Positions 35,261-45,795 of a stretch of DNA of 64,000 nt are shown here, in pieces. The stretch is from Maratus speciosus (lineage: Eukaryota; Arthropoda; Arachnida; Araneae; Salticidae), in NCBI GenBank assembly GCA_963932465.1, contig OZ010791.1:153433915-153497914 (forward strand). The letters are read 5' to 3'. The notes under the pieces were generated by a model that did no database searches, had not been told where the DNA came from, and saw only the letters and a list, made by a program, of their open reading frames with translations. The first letter of the stretch is position 1. Every line of letters starts with the position of its first letter. Made by a program: the position numbers and the translations under genes.

Positions 35261-35999
35261 TTAAATGAACACTTTTTTATTTATTACTTAGAGAGGAAGT
35301 TATTGAAAAGAATATTAATAAATCCGTTGTGATTTAAAGAAAAGTTCAAATTATCCTCGTAAAATAAAAGTAGCTGAATAATTCGCAATAAGTTTTTGTT
35401 TTCCTTTTTTAATATTTCACTTAACGTTTTTGTAATTTGGGATTAAAAGAAAATTCTGTGATGTATCAAAATTATTTTTTTTATTTTTCACAGTGATAAG
35501 TTTTTTATTCAGTTATTTTTTTACTGTAATTACTTTGGTTAATTTTATCTCAGAAATTAAGCCCTAAAAGCAAATTTGAAACTGTTGGGGGGGGGGGGGG
35601 GGAGAAAAAAGAGCAGTTTAGAATGAAAAAAAAAATAGTTTAGAAGAAGAAGAAGAATAAAATATAAGAGAAACTTTTTTTTTTTATTTTGCCGCGTTAC
35701 CCGAAAAATACAGAGGCAGAAAATGGTGTAAATTAAATTAATCAATTTGAGGGACGGGTGTGATGGAGATAGTTGTCGAATTTGACGAGATTAATGACAA
35801 TGAATCTTGCCTAGTTTAATAACGATAAAATTGTATTTCTTACATAGATACATGAAATTATCTCCCAAAGTCTTAAACAAGGACAAAACATCATGCGTTA
35901 AAAGCATGGATTATGAAACACTTTCCAATTCCAACTCTTCCAAAATATTTTAACAAAACTTCACCGTTTAATAAGGGGAAATATTATGTTTAAGTAAAC
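35261..35999. other. Intronic stretch with G-run
   Basis: Contains a run of 17 G at 35586-35602 and (AAG)n at 35645-35657. Nothing else recognised. Confidence 0.4.
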
Positions 36000-36260
36000 C
36001 ACTTGAAAACCCAATTTCAGGAATTTTCATTAATAGTAAAAAAAAAAAAAGTATCCGAATTCTTTCGTGGAGTTCTGTATATGATCTACTGTATATGATT
36101 CTGCATATGATAGATTTATATGTATGCTGGATAGTGTGCTAAAATTTAGTTCACTTAGGGAACACATAGCAGAGTTGAAAATTCCTCTTCAGCAATTCAC
36201 GTCAATAAACGAAAATGTACTCGAGATCTTTTGTTTCACCTTATATATGATGTATTACAG
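36000..36260. repeat. Dispersed unclassified repeat, copy B, left part
   Basis: Matches 26290-26530: ACTTGAAAAC.CA.TT.CAG.AATT, then AATTCTTT, then GTGCTA, GGAA.CCATAGCA, then GTCAATA..CG.AAATGTACTCGA and a TGTATATAATCTG-like end. Diverged. Confidence 0.55.
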
Positions 36261-37589
36261 CGTTAGAATTGATAAAAAAAAATAAAATAAAAAAAATAAA
36301 TAAATAAAAAGTCACTGGTCTCAAGGACCACTAAGCATATGAGATTTTACTGGTCCGCTACATAAAATTCTGTTAAGTCCCTTTAACCCTTTGAGTGACT
36401 GCCCTTAGAATATAAACCAAACATTGCAATTATCCAAAATTTTCAGCATAATAATATTTAAAGTTATAATTTTCTAAAAATTAAATAAACTACAGTACAT
36501 AAACAAAAACTATAAAATTATTAATTAGATATTTTATTTCCTATTATTTATTTCAACTTACTGTAAAGTTTAATGCATATATATATATATATAGTAATAA
36601 TTTTAATTTTTTACACCAGGTGGTATTGAACGCTGAATATTGGCAATATTGTAAAATAGAAATTAAACAATTTAATAGTGTTTTTAGGTATTATAAATAT
36701 TGTAATTATTTTCTATTTATATTATATTAATTGAATTTATCACGGTATTTCAAAATGAATTAACTGAATCCATAGGTTTTAATTTCTGTGTTAACTTAAC
36801 TGTTTAATTCACCTTAATCTTATCGTGCTTTTGGATACCATGTGCAGGAAGATATTTTGAAAACAACTGGGATTTTATTCGGTATGTTGTGTAATATTTC
36901 TATTTTTATGCTATAAATTAAATATTTAAAAGGTTGTATTGTTTTTTCCATTTCATGCCATTCGATATTACTCTGTTTTCATCTTGAAACTATTCTCTTT
37001 GTCATATTGGTTGTTTGAGTACAGGAGGAAAAAAATTTTCAGCTTTTAGCTTTTTTTCTCACAGAAAACAACTGATTTGCTTATATCATTGAATTCTGTA
37101 CTCTTGAAAACGTAATTCAATATATAAGTTTTTCAATTATTTTTTTCGGTATCCATATTCTTCTTTTTTTCTTCCATATTAATTCTTGTAATTAAGTATA
37201 AGGCACTTTATTTTATACATACAGTTGTATATTATAGGTTTGTGGCATCCATTTTTATTGTCATTTCATTCACAATATTGCGGTTTTTGATTATGGTTTG
37301 TAATGGTTAATTAATGGTTATATGGTTATATATATATATATGTAATATATATATATATATATATATAATTGTGTGATTTGCATTCAGTTGCAGTTTTCTC
37401 AGGCTCGGGAAAATTTACGTTGCCTGTCAGAGTGTGAAAAAAAGTTAATGGTCCTGCGAACCTCTACATTTTTCAAATTAATTGTCCGATTGAATTTTCT
37501 GTGGTCTCGGACCAGCGAACCACCAAGGATTTCGAACGCTGTGGAATTTATACATAGCAAGTAGTAGGTAAAAAATTAGTTACATTTTG
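36261..37589. other. Intronic stretch between two parts of repeat copy B
   Basis: Includes (TAAA)n at 36275-36307, (TA)n near 36579 and 37328-37368, and an isolated TTAACCCTTTGAGTGACTGC (36384) that could be one end of a TTAA-type element whose partner I did not find. No gene. Confidence 0.4.
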
Positions 37590-38045
37590 AAAAGTGTACT
37601 ACAACTTAAAACGCACTTGCGGCGGTTATTTGTACTAGACATTCTCTAACTGAAGTTTTGTGTGCCTCTATTAGTGAACGATAAATGCTATGCGCACCCT
37701 ATACTATAGTATGCCTCTTGTAGTGCACCTCAGTCATTCATATCAATTTTGACATGTTTAAAATAGTCTAATATCATTTAAATACACTGCAAACGATCTT
37801 CCCCCCCCCCCCTTCCTCCATAAACCATATTGTAACGCAATTCTTTTGAGTGCCCCTGTAAATGACCTATAAGTGCTACACACTTCATTTTCAATACTGA
37901 ACATGCCATTAGTAAACTTCAATAACACATATCAATGGCGATCCGAGTATGTTTACGCGAGTTAGAGCACAAACAGACAAACCGAATTCATTCATAAACA
38001 CTTTTCAACTGTGTTGGAAAGTGTTAAAAATATACAACGGTTTTT
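37590..38045. repeat. Dispersed unclassified repeat, copy B, right part
   Basis: Matches 26580-27370 in order: AAAACGCACTT..GC..TT, GTGTGCCTCTATTAGTGAACGATAAATGC-like text, ATGCGCAC, CACCTCAGT, AATACACTGCAAACGAT, a C-run, TTCTTTTGAGTGCCCCTGT, CACTTCATTTTCAATAC and CATAAACACTTTTCAACTG. Open frame 37949-38152 is a shadow. Confidence 0.65.
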
Positions 38046-38653
38046 GTTTCTCGAAAAAAAAAAAATCTAACCGTTCCATTCTTTTCTGTTTGGCGTGTTC
38101 AATAGATGCTGAAATATATCAGCTTAAGGATCCATGTATTCTTTTTTACTAATTTGTATATGACTTGTTAAAAATTGCCAAACTGTAATAGAATTATTAT
38201 TAACGTTTTATGGAAACACAAAGAAATAGCTTTATCTTATTCAAATATAAACTTTAAATGTAATAGTAAAATATGATTTAAAGAAACTGGCAGTGTGTGT
38301 GTGGTGGGGAGGGGGAAGGGGAGTGATACAACAGTTGTCAAATACTTTGAATGGAAAATTTTCAAACCTATATTAAGTTTTTTTTTTTTTAATATGTGAT
38401 AAAAATTTATAACTGTCGCTGGTCGCTGCCATTAAACTGAGAGAATTGAAATGTCTGGCATAATTAAAAAAATTAGTTTTGATTTATTTTTAATTATAGT
38501 TAAAATGTTAATAGCTATTGCTTTAAAGAGACGATGGGCTTCTAAATGAACTAAAATCAACCAAAAATATAACCTTTTTCCTCCTTTGTGTTGTAAACAT
38601 TTAAAAAATAAAAATGTATTGCATACTTGGCAGAAGGTGTCTTTCCATACTTC
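38046..38653. other. Intronic stretch, nothing recognised
   Basis: AT-rich with a purine-rich GTGGGGAGGGGGAAGGGGAG tract near 38303. Confidence 0.4.
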
Positions 38654-39146
38654 TTAACCCTTTATCTACTGAATTATGAATACATGAAAATTTTATCTTT
38701 TAAAGCATTTTTTGTGAATTTTTTAAAATACATTAGAAAATTTACATAATCATTTAATACATTTTTGAAGGATTAATTAAATTTGAATTTATAGGGATTT
38801 TGCGCGATATTTATAACCTCACTCAAATCTTTTATTTTAAATATTTTTCTTAGTATATTGTAGAATTGGGAAATGTACAAATATAATGTTCTTACAATAG
38901 AAATATAGAAATATTTCCGGATTGAAAAATCCCCTCCTCCCCCAACGCCAAGAAAGCTGAAAAGATGCAAAGGCAAAAGAAATCATCCTTTTATAAAATA
39001 TTTTTATTTTGTCTAACTAATAATACTTTTGGAACAAGATAAAGTTATGCATCTATAACTCATTCTAAACTGTATTATTACTAATCTATGTATTAAATGA
39101 ATTTTATAACAAGTTATTTTAATGGTACTTATACTTAAGGGGTTAA
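38654..39146. mobile_element. TTAA-flanked (piggyBac-like) MITE
   Basis: TTAACCCTTTATCTACTGAA opens the element and ..TTAAGGGGTTAA closes it, with TTAA at 38654-38657 and 39143-39146. The right 75 bp match bases 1-75 of the window, whose own end (..CAGTAGATAAATGGTTAA) pairs with the left end seen here. No transposase; the minus-strand frame 38773-38976 is AT-driven. Confidence 0.6.
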
Positions 39147-40010
39147 AGGTATTAAATAATAAAATAATAATTTAAATAATAAAAATAACATATAATAATA
39201 TATCTGAAATACCCTTTTTTCAAAACAGATATTTCGGAATTTGTACATGTTTAAAATACTCCATGCGTTTTAACTTTTTGTTCAAAATTCTCAATATGTC
39301 AAAGGAGCAATCTTGACACATACTACAGAAAATCTGTGCATTAGTTTTGAAATGTTGGTTTATTAAGATCCTTAAACTAGCAATAAAAAAAAATAGAGTA
39401 ACTTATTCGATTTTACAGAATATTGTGTGTTCAAATAAATAATAATTTAATATTGAATAAAAATTTAGATATTAATTTTACAGGGGTGAAATATTTTCAC
39501 TGGTGAAGTAAGAAAATGCGCTGTTTAATAAGGCTTTTTTTTTTTTTTTTTTGACGTAATTTTAAATACATTTTCATTCCACCAGTGCTGAAATTAAGGC
39601 TGAAAAAAAAGAGAGAGATAGAGAGATTTTACTAAAATAAGTCGTGTTTTGCTGAAACAGTTGTTGTATCGATATCAGATGAATTTTAGCAATAAAAATA
39701 ATTTAATTGAGATATAAGAGAACCCTGTAGCATATTCACCTAATGGGAGCTCATTTGAAAGCATACTTTAGGCGCCATCATGTTCATTCTCGTACTCACA
39801 TGCATGCCACCGAAAACGATCTTGTAACCTGGAAACGTGAGGAGATTCTAATATACATACACATGTATCCACACACGCATATGGAATCATTGTAAAAAAT
39901 AACGAAAACGGATTGGGGGCAACTCAAAATGTACCAGCATTTCCATAATCATATTTTTATCGTGATTACAATATTCTTCTTACACTGGTATGTGTACGGA
40001 AAGTAATATA
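39147..40010. other. Intronic stretch, nothing recognised
   Basis: AT-rich with a poly(T) at 39536-39552. A somewhat richer segment at 39750-39870 shows no open frame of note. Confidence 0.4.
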
Positions 40011-40080
40011 TTAACCCTTTCGTTTCCAAAGGGAATAACTCTATATGTAGCTTGTGTCCTAATGGTAGCGAAGGAGTTAA
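40011..40080. mobile_element. Tiny 70-bp TTAA-flanked MITE
   Basis: TTAACCCTTTCGTTTCCAAA and the reverse complement of the right end, TTAACTCCTTCGCTACCATT, are imperfect inverted repeats bounded by TTAA at both ends. It is an unusually small, almost wholly palindromic element. Confidence 0.5.
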
Positions 40081-41361
40081 CACATAATTTTTAATGAAAA
40101 TTTAGTTTAGTGCCTCTTTTATATATTTTTTCAAATATATATTTTAACTCATGGTACGGAACACTTCTAAAGTCCAACGTCACCTCAAACTATCGTCTGT
40201 TTCTTTCGCAAAAATATTACTCACTATTTTTTTTTTTAAATATGCGTTCGATATTTATTTTTGTGATTACACATTTTCTGTGGATGCTTTTTGTGCTTGT
40301 ATATTTTCCGTGACTGTGTGATAGAATCTTATTTCTGTAGAATTAGAGTGTAAAACAATCATGATTTAAAAAGAAAAAAAAATCGGATTGCTTAAAATGA
40401 AAATCAGGTTTATTATTATATTATTATTATTTAAATGGAATTTTTATGATTTTTTTTTCCTGCTTTAAAATATTGAATGCTTATCAAGAATTGTAGGCTT
40501 CCAAAACGATTAAACCTCTAATTAGATGATATAAATAAGCATAATCTACATTATGTTTCAATTAATGCAATTTTAATTAGCAATTATCAAAATAATAAAA
40601 AACACTCCAAGTAAGTAATTTCATATGTTAATAACACAAATAACAAATCAAAGAAACATCATGGCAGCTTTTTTTGCACTTATAAAATTATTGTAGTAAC
40701 ATATCTAAACTTGAAAATGTATTATGCTAAGAAAAAGAAAAGAAAAGGAAATTAATTATATCTTTAAATTCATCACAGAGTAAGTATAATCATACAAATC
40801 ATCAATCATATCTGCAATCCATCACATTGATTTCTCAAAATATTAAAAAGCAGCATTCTTATCACTCATTTGCCGTTTAGTGCTCTGAATTTAAAAAAAA
40901 AAAAAAGAAAAAAATGTTATGCTGTATTTTCAATTGTAAAAGTAGAATAATATAATCATTCTGAAGACATCTATTCTATTCAAAACATTCTTTCAACTTC
41001 TTCTGAAGTAAGCCATTACTATGCTTAATATTTGATGCTAATTAGTTTTTTTCTGTTATATGTTCTTTTACAATAGCTTTTTAAGCATTAGCATATGTTA
41101 TCATTTTATTTTTTCATTTTTTAGCTCTAGTTTGTTGTTATATATTAATTTGTAAAAATAGAATGAGAAAATAAGATAATCATTATGTTATCTAGAGAGA
41201 CTTATTATGTTTGTTATACTTACTTTATATAAAAGAGTGAATATTTTCATTACTCAAAGGAAGTTATTATGACAATGTGAATTATAATAAATAACAATTT
41301 TAAATGAAACGCTTTTTATTTCTGATAAAAAAATTACTATTTACAACCTCGCTGTACTTCG
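40081..41361. other. Intronic stretch, nothing recognised
   Basis: AT-rich DNA; the frame at 40110-40313 is Phe/Tyr/Ser-rich and unsupported. Confidence 0.4.
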
Positions 41362-41397
41362 TTGTTTACAAACTTAAAGAATTAAGCTTGTAAACAA
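41362..41397. promoter_or_regulatory. 16-bp-arm hairpin with paired forkhead-type sites
   Basis: TTGTTTACAAACTTAA (41362-41377), a 4-nt spacer AGAA, then TTAAGCTTGTAAACAA (41382-41397) form an inverted repeat with one mismatch. Each arm carries TGTTTAC, the forkhead-factor core. It could be the centre of a decayed element or a regulatory site. Confidence 0.35.
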
Positions 41398-41804
41398 TTA
41401 TATCAAGTTTCTTTCGTTTATTAAAAAGCAAAATATCTTTCGAAACATTGCAAGTTACGTTCATCATAGATTTTAATACGTTTTCACCATCATTTTAAAT
41501 TATTATTTAAAATCATTATTTTATTCAGTGATTTAAAAAATCATTTCATTAAAATACGTAACTTTGATCACTTGATTAAAATCGTCGACGCCTTATTCAG
41601 AATAGAAAAAAGGGCGTTAATAAGTTTGTTTAAAGGATTTTAATTATTTACTGAAATCAAATATTGCCTCGTAATTTGCGGTTTGTCATGTTAAAACATC
41701 GACTAAAGTAGATGTGTTTTATACATTTTAATTAGAGAATTGTTAAGTTTATATTATATATAAATGCTAGCTTTTTTGCTTTTTAAATGCAAACTTAGAT
41801 ATTT

Positions 41805-42328
41805 TTAACCCTTAAATGCGCGATTTTTTATTTTGTTTCGAAAAAATTATATATGATACTCTGAAAGGTTTATAACACAGGAAAGATAATGAAAAAAATC
41901 AGAGATATATTTTTCATATAATTCGTCAATCTTTTCTTCTGTTGCACATATGCAATACAAGTAAAAACTACTGTCGTGTGGCTGTTTTACGCTAAAATAA
42001 GGCAAATTAGTAAATATTTTAATAAGTATGTCTCCAAATACCTTATTTTATATAATTATTTATTTTATAAAACTTAACATTTAATCCTTTTATTCCCATA
42101 ATAGAATACGTTCTAGAAATTACGTAGTTCAGAGAATCTGACTTTATACCAGAAAGTTTCAATGGTTAATTTCGCTTTATTTAAATACCGAATGTCTGTT
42201 TTTTAATTAAAGCAAATATTGCTATTTTAATTTTCTGGTGTGAATTAAATATATGCGAATAAAAAAAATCTATTAAATTCAAAACAGTGTTGTTTGCATA
42301 TATGCAAAGCTGCGCACTAAAGGGTTAA
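41805..42328. mobile_element. piggyBac-like MITE (TTAA)
   Basis: Ends CCCTTAAATGCGCGATTTTT and ..GCTGCGCACTAAAGGG are inverted repeats with TTAA at 41805-41808 and 42325-42328. Interior 524 bp without coding capacity. Left end nearly matches that of 30714-31194. Confidence 0.75.
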
Positions 42329-42439
42329 GTTTTGTCTTTTTGCAAAACAATTTGCATTTTCAAAAGCTTAAACAGTAGATTTAGATTTGACCAAGTGCTA
42401 ATCGGAAATGCACTTGTTACATCATTATTTGTAGAATAA

Positions 42440-42880
42440 TGGCGTGTTTGCGTGGAAAAGCGCTTTAACCTTTTGGCGCCAAATCATTCACTGGCAACCT
42501 TTTGTGCGAGGTCGAGTTCTGTAGTCAAAAGAATAGCATATACATAAAGGATCAAGCCGCGAAGCTTCTCTTTTGAAGTAAGGATGTTATGACGTACGTT
42601 GTTTGACGTATGTAAAACCAAAAGCGTAACTTCTCAGACTACCAACATCCCGATTAGAGTCAACCTTGGCCGTCTGTTCTACTGAGACTTTACGACGCGG
42701 CTTGTTCTGTGGATGACTGAAAACTATTAACTTATGGTTTCACGGAGATAAATAAGCTCTTATGCGGCTGGCTGTAGAATGTGTTTCTATCGTAGGCACG
42801 TGATCATAGTGTGTTTTTGTTTTGTTATTCGATATGCCTTGTTTGTTTATATTTTTAGGATTTTGAGCTGCTGTTTGAGA
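42440..42880 (+). promoter_or_regulatory. Candidate internal promoter ahead of the conserved TSC22 exons
   Basis: A GC-richer island about 0.5-0.9 kb before the conserved exon at 43347 contains the palindrome TTTGGCGCCAAA (42472-42483, an E2F-type consensus), two TGACGTA motifs (about 42591 and 42605) and CACGTG (42797-42802). TSC22 genes commonly use an internal promoter for short isoforms, so this is a plausible start region. I could not find a coding first exon in it. TTTAACC just before the palindrome warns that it might be a transposon end instead. Confidence 0.35.
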
Positions 42881-43346
42881 ATTCAAACGTGAGGCGAAAC
42901 CTCCTATTTAGGTTTCCGTATTATCGATTCGTTTCAGATTTCTTTTTATTATATTATATTTTTTTTAAATGTTGGACGAATGCTATGCAGTGTTTTAAGA
43001 ATAAGTTTCAGAGAACCCGCCCTTTTCCCTTTTCTTTCTAATTTAGTGATATAACTTAAGAATGAAAACCATTTAAATCGAACATAGTGATTATGTATTG
43101 GACTATTTTTGTGTGTTCAATGCTAATTTATGTGCAAATGGATTTAATTAAAAATTTTGTTACGATGTATTAGCACAAACATTTTTTTTTTAATTTAATT
43201 ATTTGGATTTTTTTTTTCATCAATAAAACATCCTTAATAATACTTCCGTCACTTTAAATATTTTGTTAAAGATATTTTTGTACAATTAGAAATTGTATAT
43301 CCTTTTTATTCAACGTAAATATTAATTTTCCTTTCTTTTATTACAG

Positions 43347-43404
43347 TGCTGCATCAACCGGAGGAAATACAGTAGCTATAGACAACAAAATAGAACAAGC
43401 TATG
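43347..43404 (+). CDS. bun: TSC22-domain protein, conserved exon upstream of the TSC box
   Basis: A classic acceptor (CCTTTCTTTTATTACAG) and donor (ATG|GTAAGT) bound a 58-nt exon. The first T completes a phase-2 codon; the rest reads AASTGGNTVAIDNKIEQAM. The VAIDNKIEQAM motif is the hallmark of the TSC22/bunched/GILZ family, and the exon ends in phase 0 right after Met, the position where the family's exons join. The next exon starts DLVKSHL, giving the conserved TSC box across the junction. These proteins dimerise through a leucine zipper and regulate growth and transcription. Upstream exon choice is not settled from sequence: 5416-5618 and 21464-21532 are both phase-compatible. The symbol denotes the family, not a proven orthologue. 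Confidence 0.95.
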
Positions 43405-44600
43405 GTAAGTAATATTCATTTGTTCCTATTATAAATTCCAAATAGTTTTGAAATTTGTATGCTATCACTTACTATTTTTCATAATTAAATACCAGTACTT
43501 CTGTTATTTTTTACACTTGTTATAAGAAGGGAAAGGGTAAAAAGAATTTGAAATTTGAAATCTCAGACTTTCAAATTTACTTTAAATGTATTATTAAATA
43601 ATAAGAATTGATTGCCAATGATTTTTTAATATACTGCTATTTTCCTAAGAAATATATTTTCATTTTATAAATAATTTTCCTATAAAAAAAACAACAGCAA
43701 AGAAAAGTAAAATATTATTGACATCTTAAAATTTATTTTAAGTTATTATTTAAACTGAATTTAATTTAATTATGTAAAATCGTATTATTATTATTTTATA
43801 TTATTATTTATTTATCTTTAGACATTTAAAAGTCACATTTTAAATTTTCGAGAAATTTCCAGATTGGATTTAGTTTAATGTAAATTTATGTGACAGTCAT
43901 ATGAAAAAAAAAAGGGGGGGGGGAAGAACTCGAAAATAATTATCATACATTTTTTTTTAAACAAATTATTTATTTCATTTAATTTATGAAAAAAAATAAT
44001 CCTATGTATCTTACATATGATATAAATTCAAAATTTATACAATAAAATCTGAATAATAGACACTTTGGTAGCGCAGAATTTGTCTCCGATTCAGAGGTAA
44101 AAATGTATAAATATACTGGTGATGGGGATCTAAAAAGTGTCCACTATTCGGGGGTGTTTGTCATGCAGGTTTAACTGCAGTTTCTTCAAATATTGAAATT
44201 TTCAAGGTATAAATTCCCTTTAAGAATAATTTTTCTGTAGCTCTTAAGCTAAAATAATTTTGTTCTCATTTAATCATACATAAAATAATAAAAGGTTGTA
44301 GGTAGTTGCAGTGTTTTTATGTCAAGAGGTTAGTTTATTTAATAAAGAATATATTTATTTTCAATTTATTTTCTTACTCATTATTTATACTTGACTACAA
44401 GTTTCCCCATTCATTTGTGTGATTTATTATAATATGTATTTTGAATTAAAGGATTTTATTTTTCTCTTCATGATATTGTTTATACAATTAGTGAAAAGTT
44501 CAGACAATGTTTATATTGTATTTTTTTTGTGTCATATTGCTCTAAAATCACAGTATGAAAAAACATTAAATAAGATTATCAAAAGCGTAGTATACAAAAT
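43405..44600. other. Last intron, first part, with a possible small MITE
   Basis: AT-rich. At 44049-44165, TGAATAATAGACACTTT and a later AAGTGTCCACTATTCGGGGG are approximate inverses and could be the ends of a ~110-bp Tigger-type MITE. A run of 10 G lies at 43914-43923. No other exon seen. Confidence 0.4.
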
Positions 44601-44608
44601 TCAACATT

Positions 44609-44611
<3 letters not shown>

Positions 44612-44640
<29 letters not shown>
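44612..44640. repeat. Poly(A) tract
   Basis: About 29 consecutive A just before the GC-rich repeat element that follows. The frames at 44419-44739 and 44579-44797 merely read through it. Confidence 0.95.
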
Positions 44641-44641
<1 letters not shown>

Positions 44642-44657
44642 TAGTATGCAATGTATA

Positions 44658-45795
44658 TAGGGGAGACTGGGGCACAGTGGACCACTTTTGCAGTTTACAC
44701 TTTTTTTTTTCTTTTTTATGGAAAGTCCAATCTGCCTGAAAATATTCTTGAACATTCCTTGAGCATTTTTACATAGCTCAGAATTTTTTCGGAACATATT
44801 TTCAAATACATTTCTCTTTAAATATTATTTGTATACGTTCATAAAGTGGACCAGTGTGTCCCAGAAGTGGGGTACACTGGGGCACAGTGGTCCACTTACA
44901 ATATAAATTTATTTTTTATTAATTTAAATCCTCTTTATTTCCAAAATAATATAATAATGCAAATTTGCAAGTAACATTTTCTAACAAAACATATACAAAA
45001 CAAAACAGAAAAATTATCAAAATATTGTTATATTTTTTAAATAATAACAGATTAAGATAGAGGAACAATTGCAAATAAGGTGAAGTTATTAAATAATTTT
45101 AAATAATAACAGATTAACATAAGGAACAATTGCAAACAAGGTGAAGTTATTAAATAAAATAAAGTCATCGTCATTAAAATTTGAAAATGAAACTTCAAAA
45201 TACCTATGAGCCTGAATTTTTTCTGCAATACTTTTGGATCGTAGGGCGATTCTACGGTAACCCTGATATAAACAGATTAATAACCATAAAGTTTTGATTC
45301 CAAATTTGTTTTGTGTTACATCTAAAACGAGTAATAAAATTTCAGAACCTGCCATAAATTCTTTTATTGGTACTTTTCGGTTAGCCAGGCGCCAGTATTA
45401 TATACACACACACACATATATATATATATGTGTGTGTTTATATATACAATATATGTATATTTACATATAAATATGTATATATAATACTGGTGCTCGACTA
45501 ACCGAAAAGTATCCTTTTATTAATAACACGCTACAAGATACTTGTATTTTTTTTAATCTAGTAAATACAAACCAAAATATTTCTTACAATGTTAAATAAA
45601 TTGGCTTTTTTTTTTTTTTTTTTTTGTTTACTTTATTTTTCAATTAAATAATTACTTTAAAACAGTATTTCTTTGTAGAGAATAAGCAATTATTAAATAT
45701 TTTGAAAATTCTGCATTACAGTAACAGAGGGGATTATGGACCACTGTAGCCCCCCCTCCCCCAGCAGTGGGTGGTCCACTGTGCTCCATGTGGAA
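44658..45795. repeat. Element with iterated GGGGCACAGTGGACCAC-type motifs, ends unclear
   Basis: The sequence opens TATATA-GGGGAGACTGGGGCACAGTG and the motif CTGGGGCACAGTGGNCCACTT recurs at about 44878. Related or inverted forms lie at 44846 (GTGGACCAGTGTGTCCCAG), 45737 (GGACCACTGTAGCCCCCC) and 45769 (GTGGTCCACTGTGCTCC). The layout, a G-rich start followed by an iterated GTGGACCAC word in both orientations, parallels the 8422 and 12427 elements, though the sequence differs. I do not see a clean right terminal repeat. A tandem ~61-bp duplication (about 45035-45156) and a separate MITE (45373-45509) lie inside. Confidence 0.5.
45373..45509. mobile_element. TA-flanked 137-bp MITE
   Basis: CTTTTCGGTTAG opens and CTAACCGAAAAG closes the element. 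Inside, CCAGTATTATATA pairs with TATATAATACTGG, giving about 33-bp arms interrupted by a 7-bp mismatch block. TA lies outside both ends. The centre is (AC)n/(TA)n. Confidence 0.75.

Noticed and set aside
35586..35602. Run of G as a possible structured or regulatory site
   Set aside because: A plain homopolymer; no second G-run nearby to support a quadruplex.
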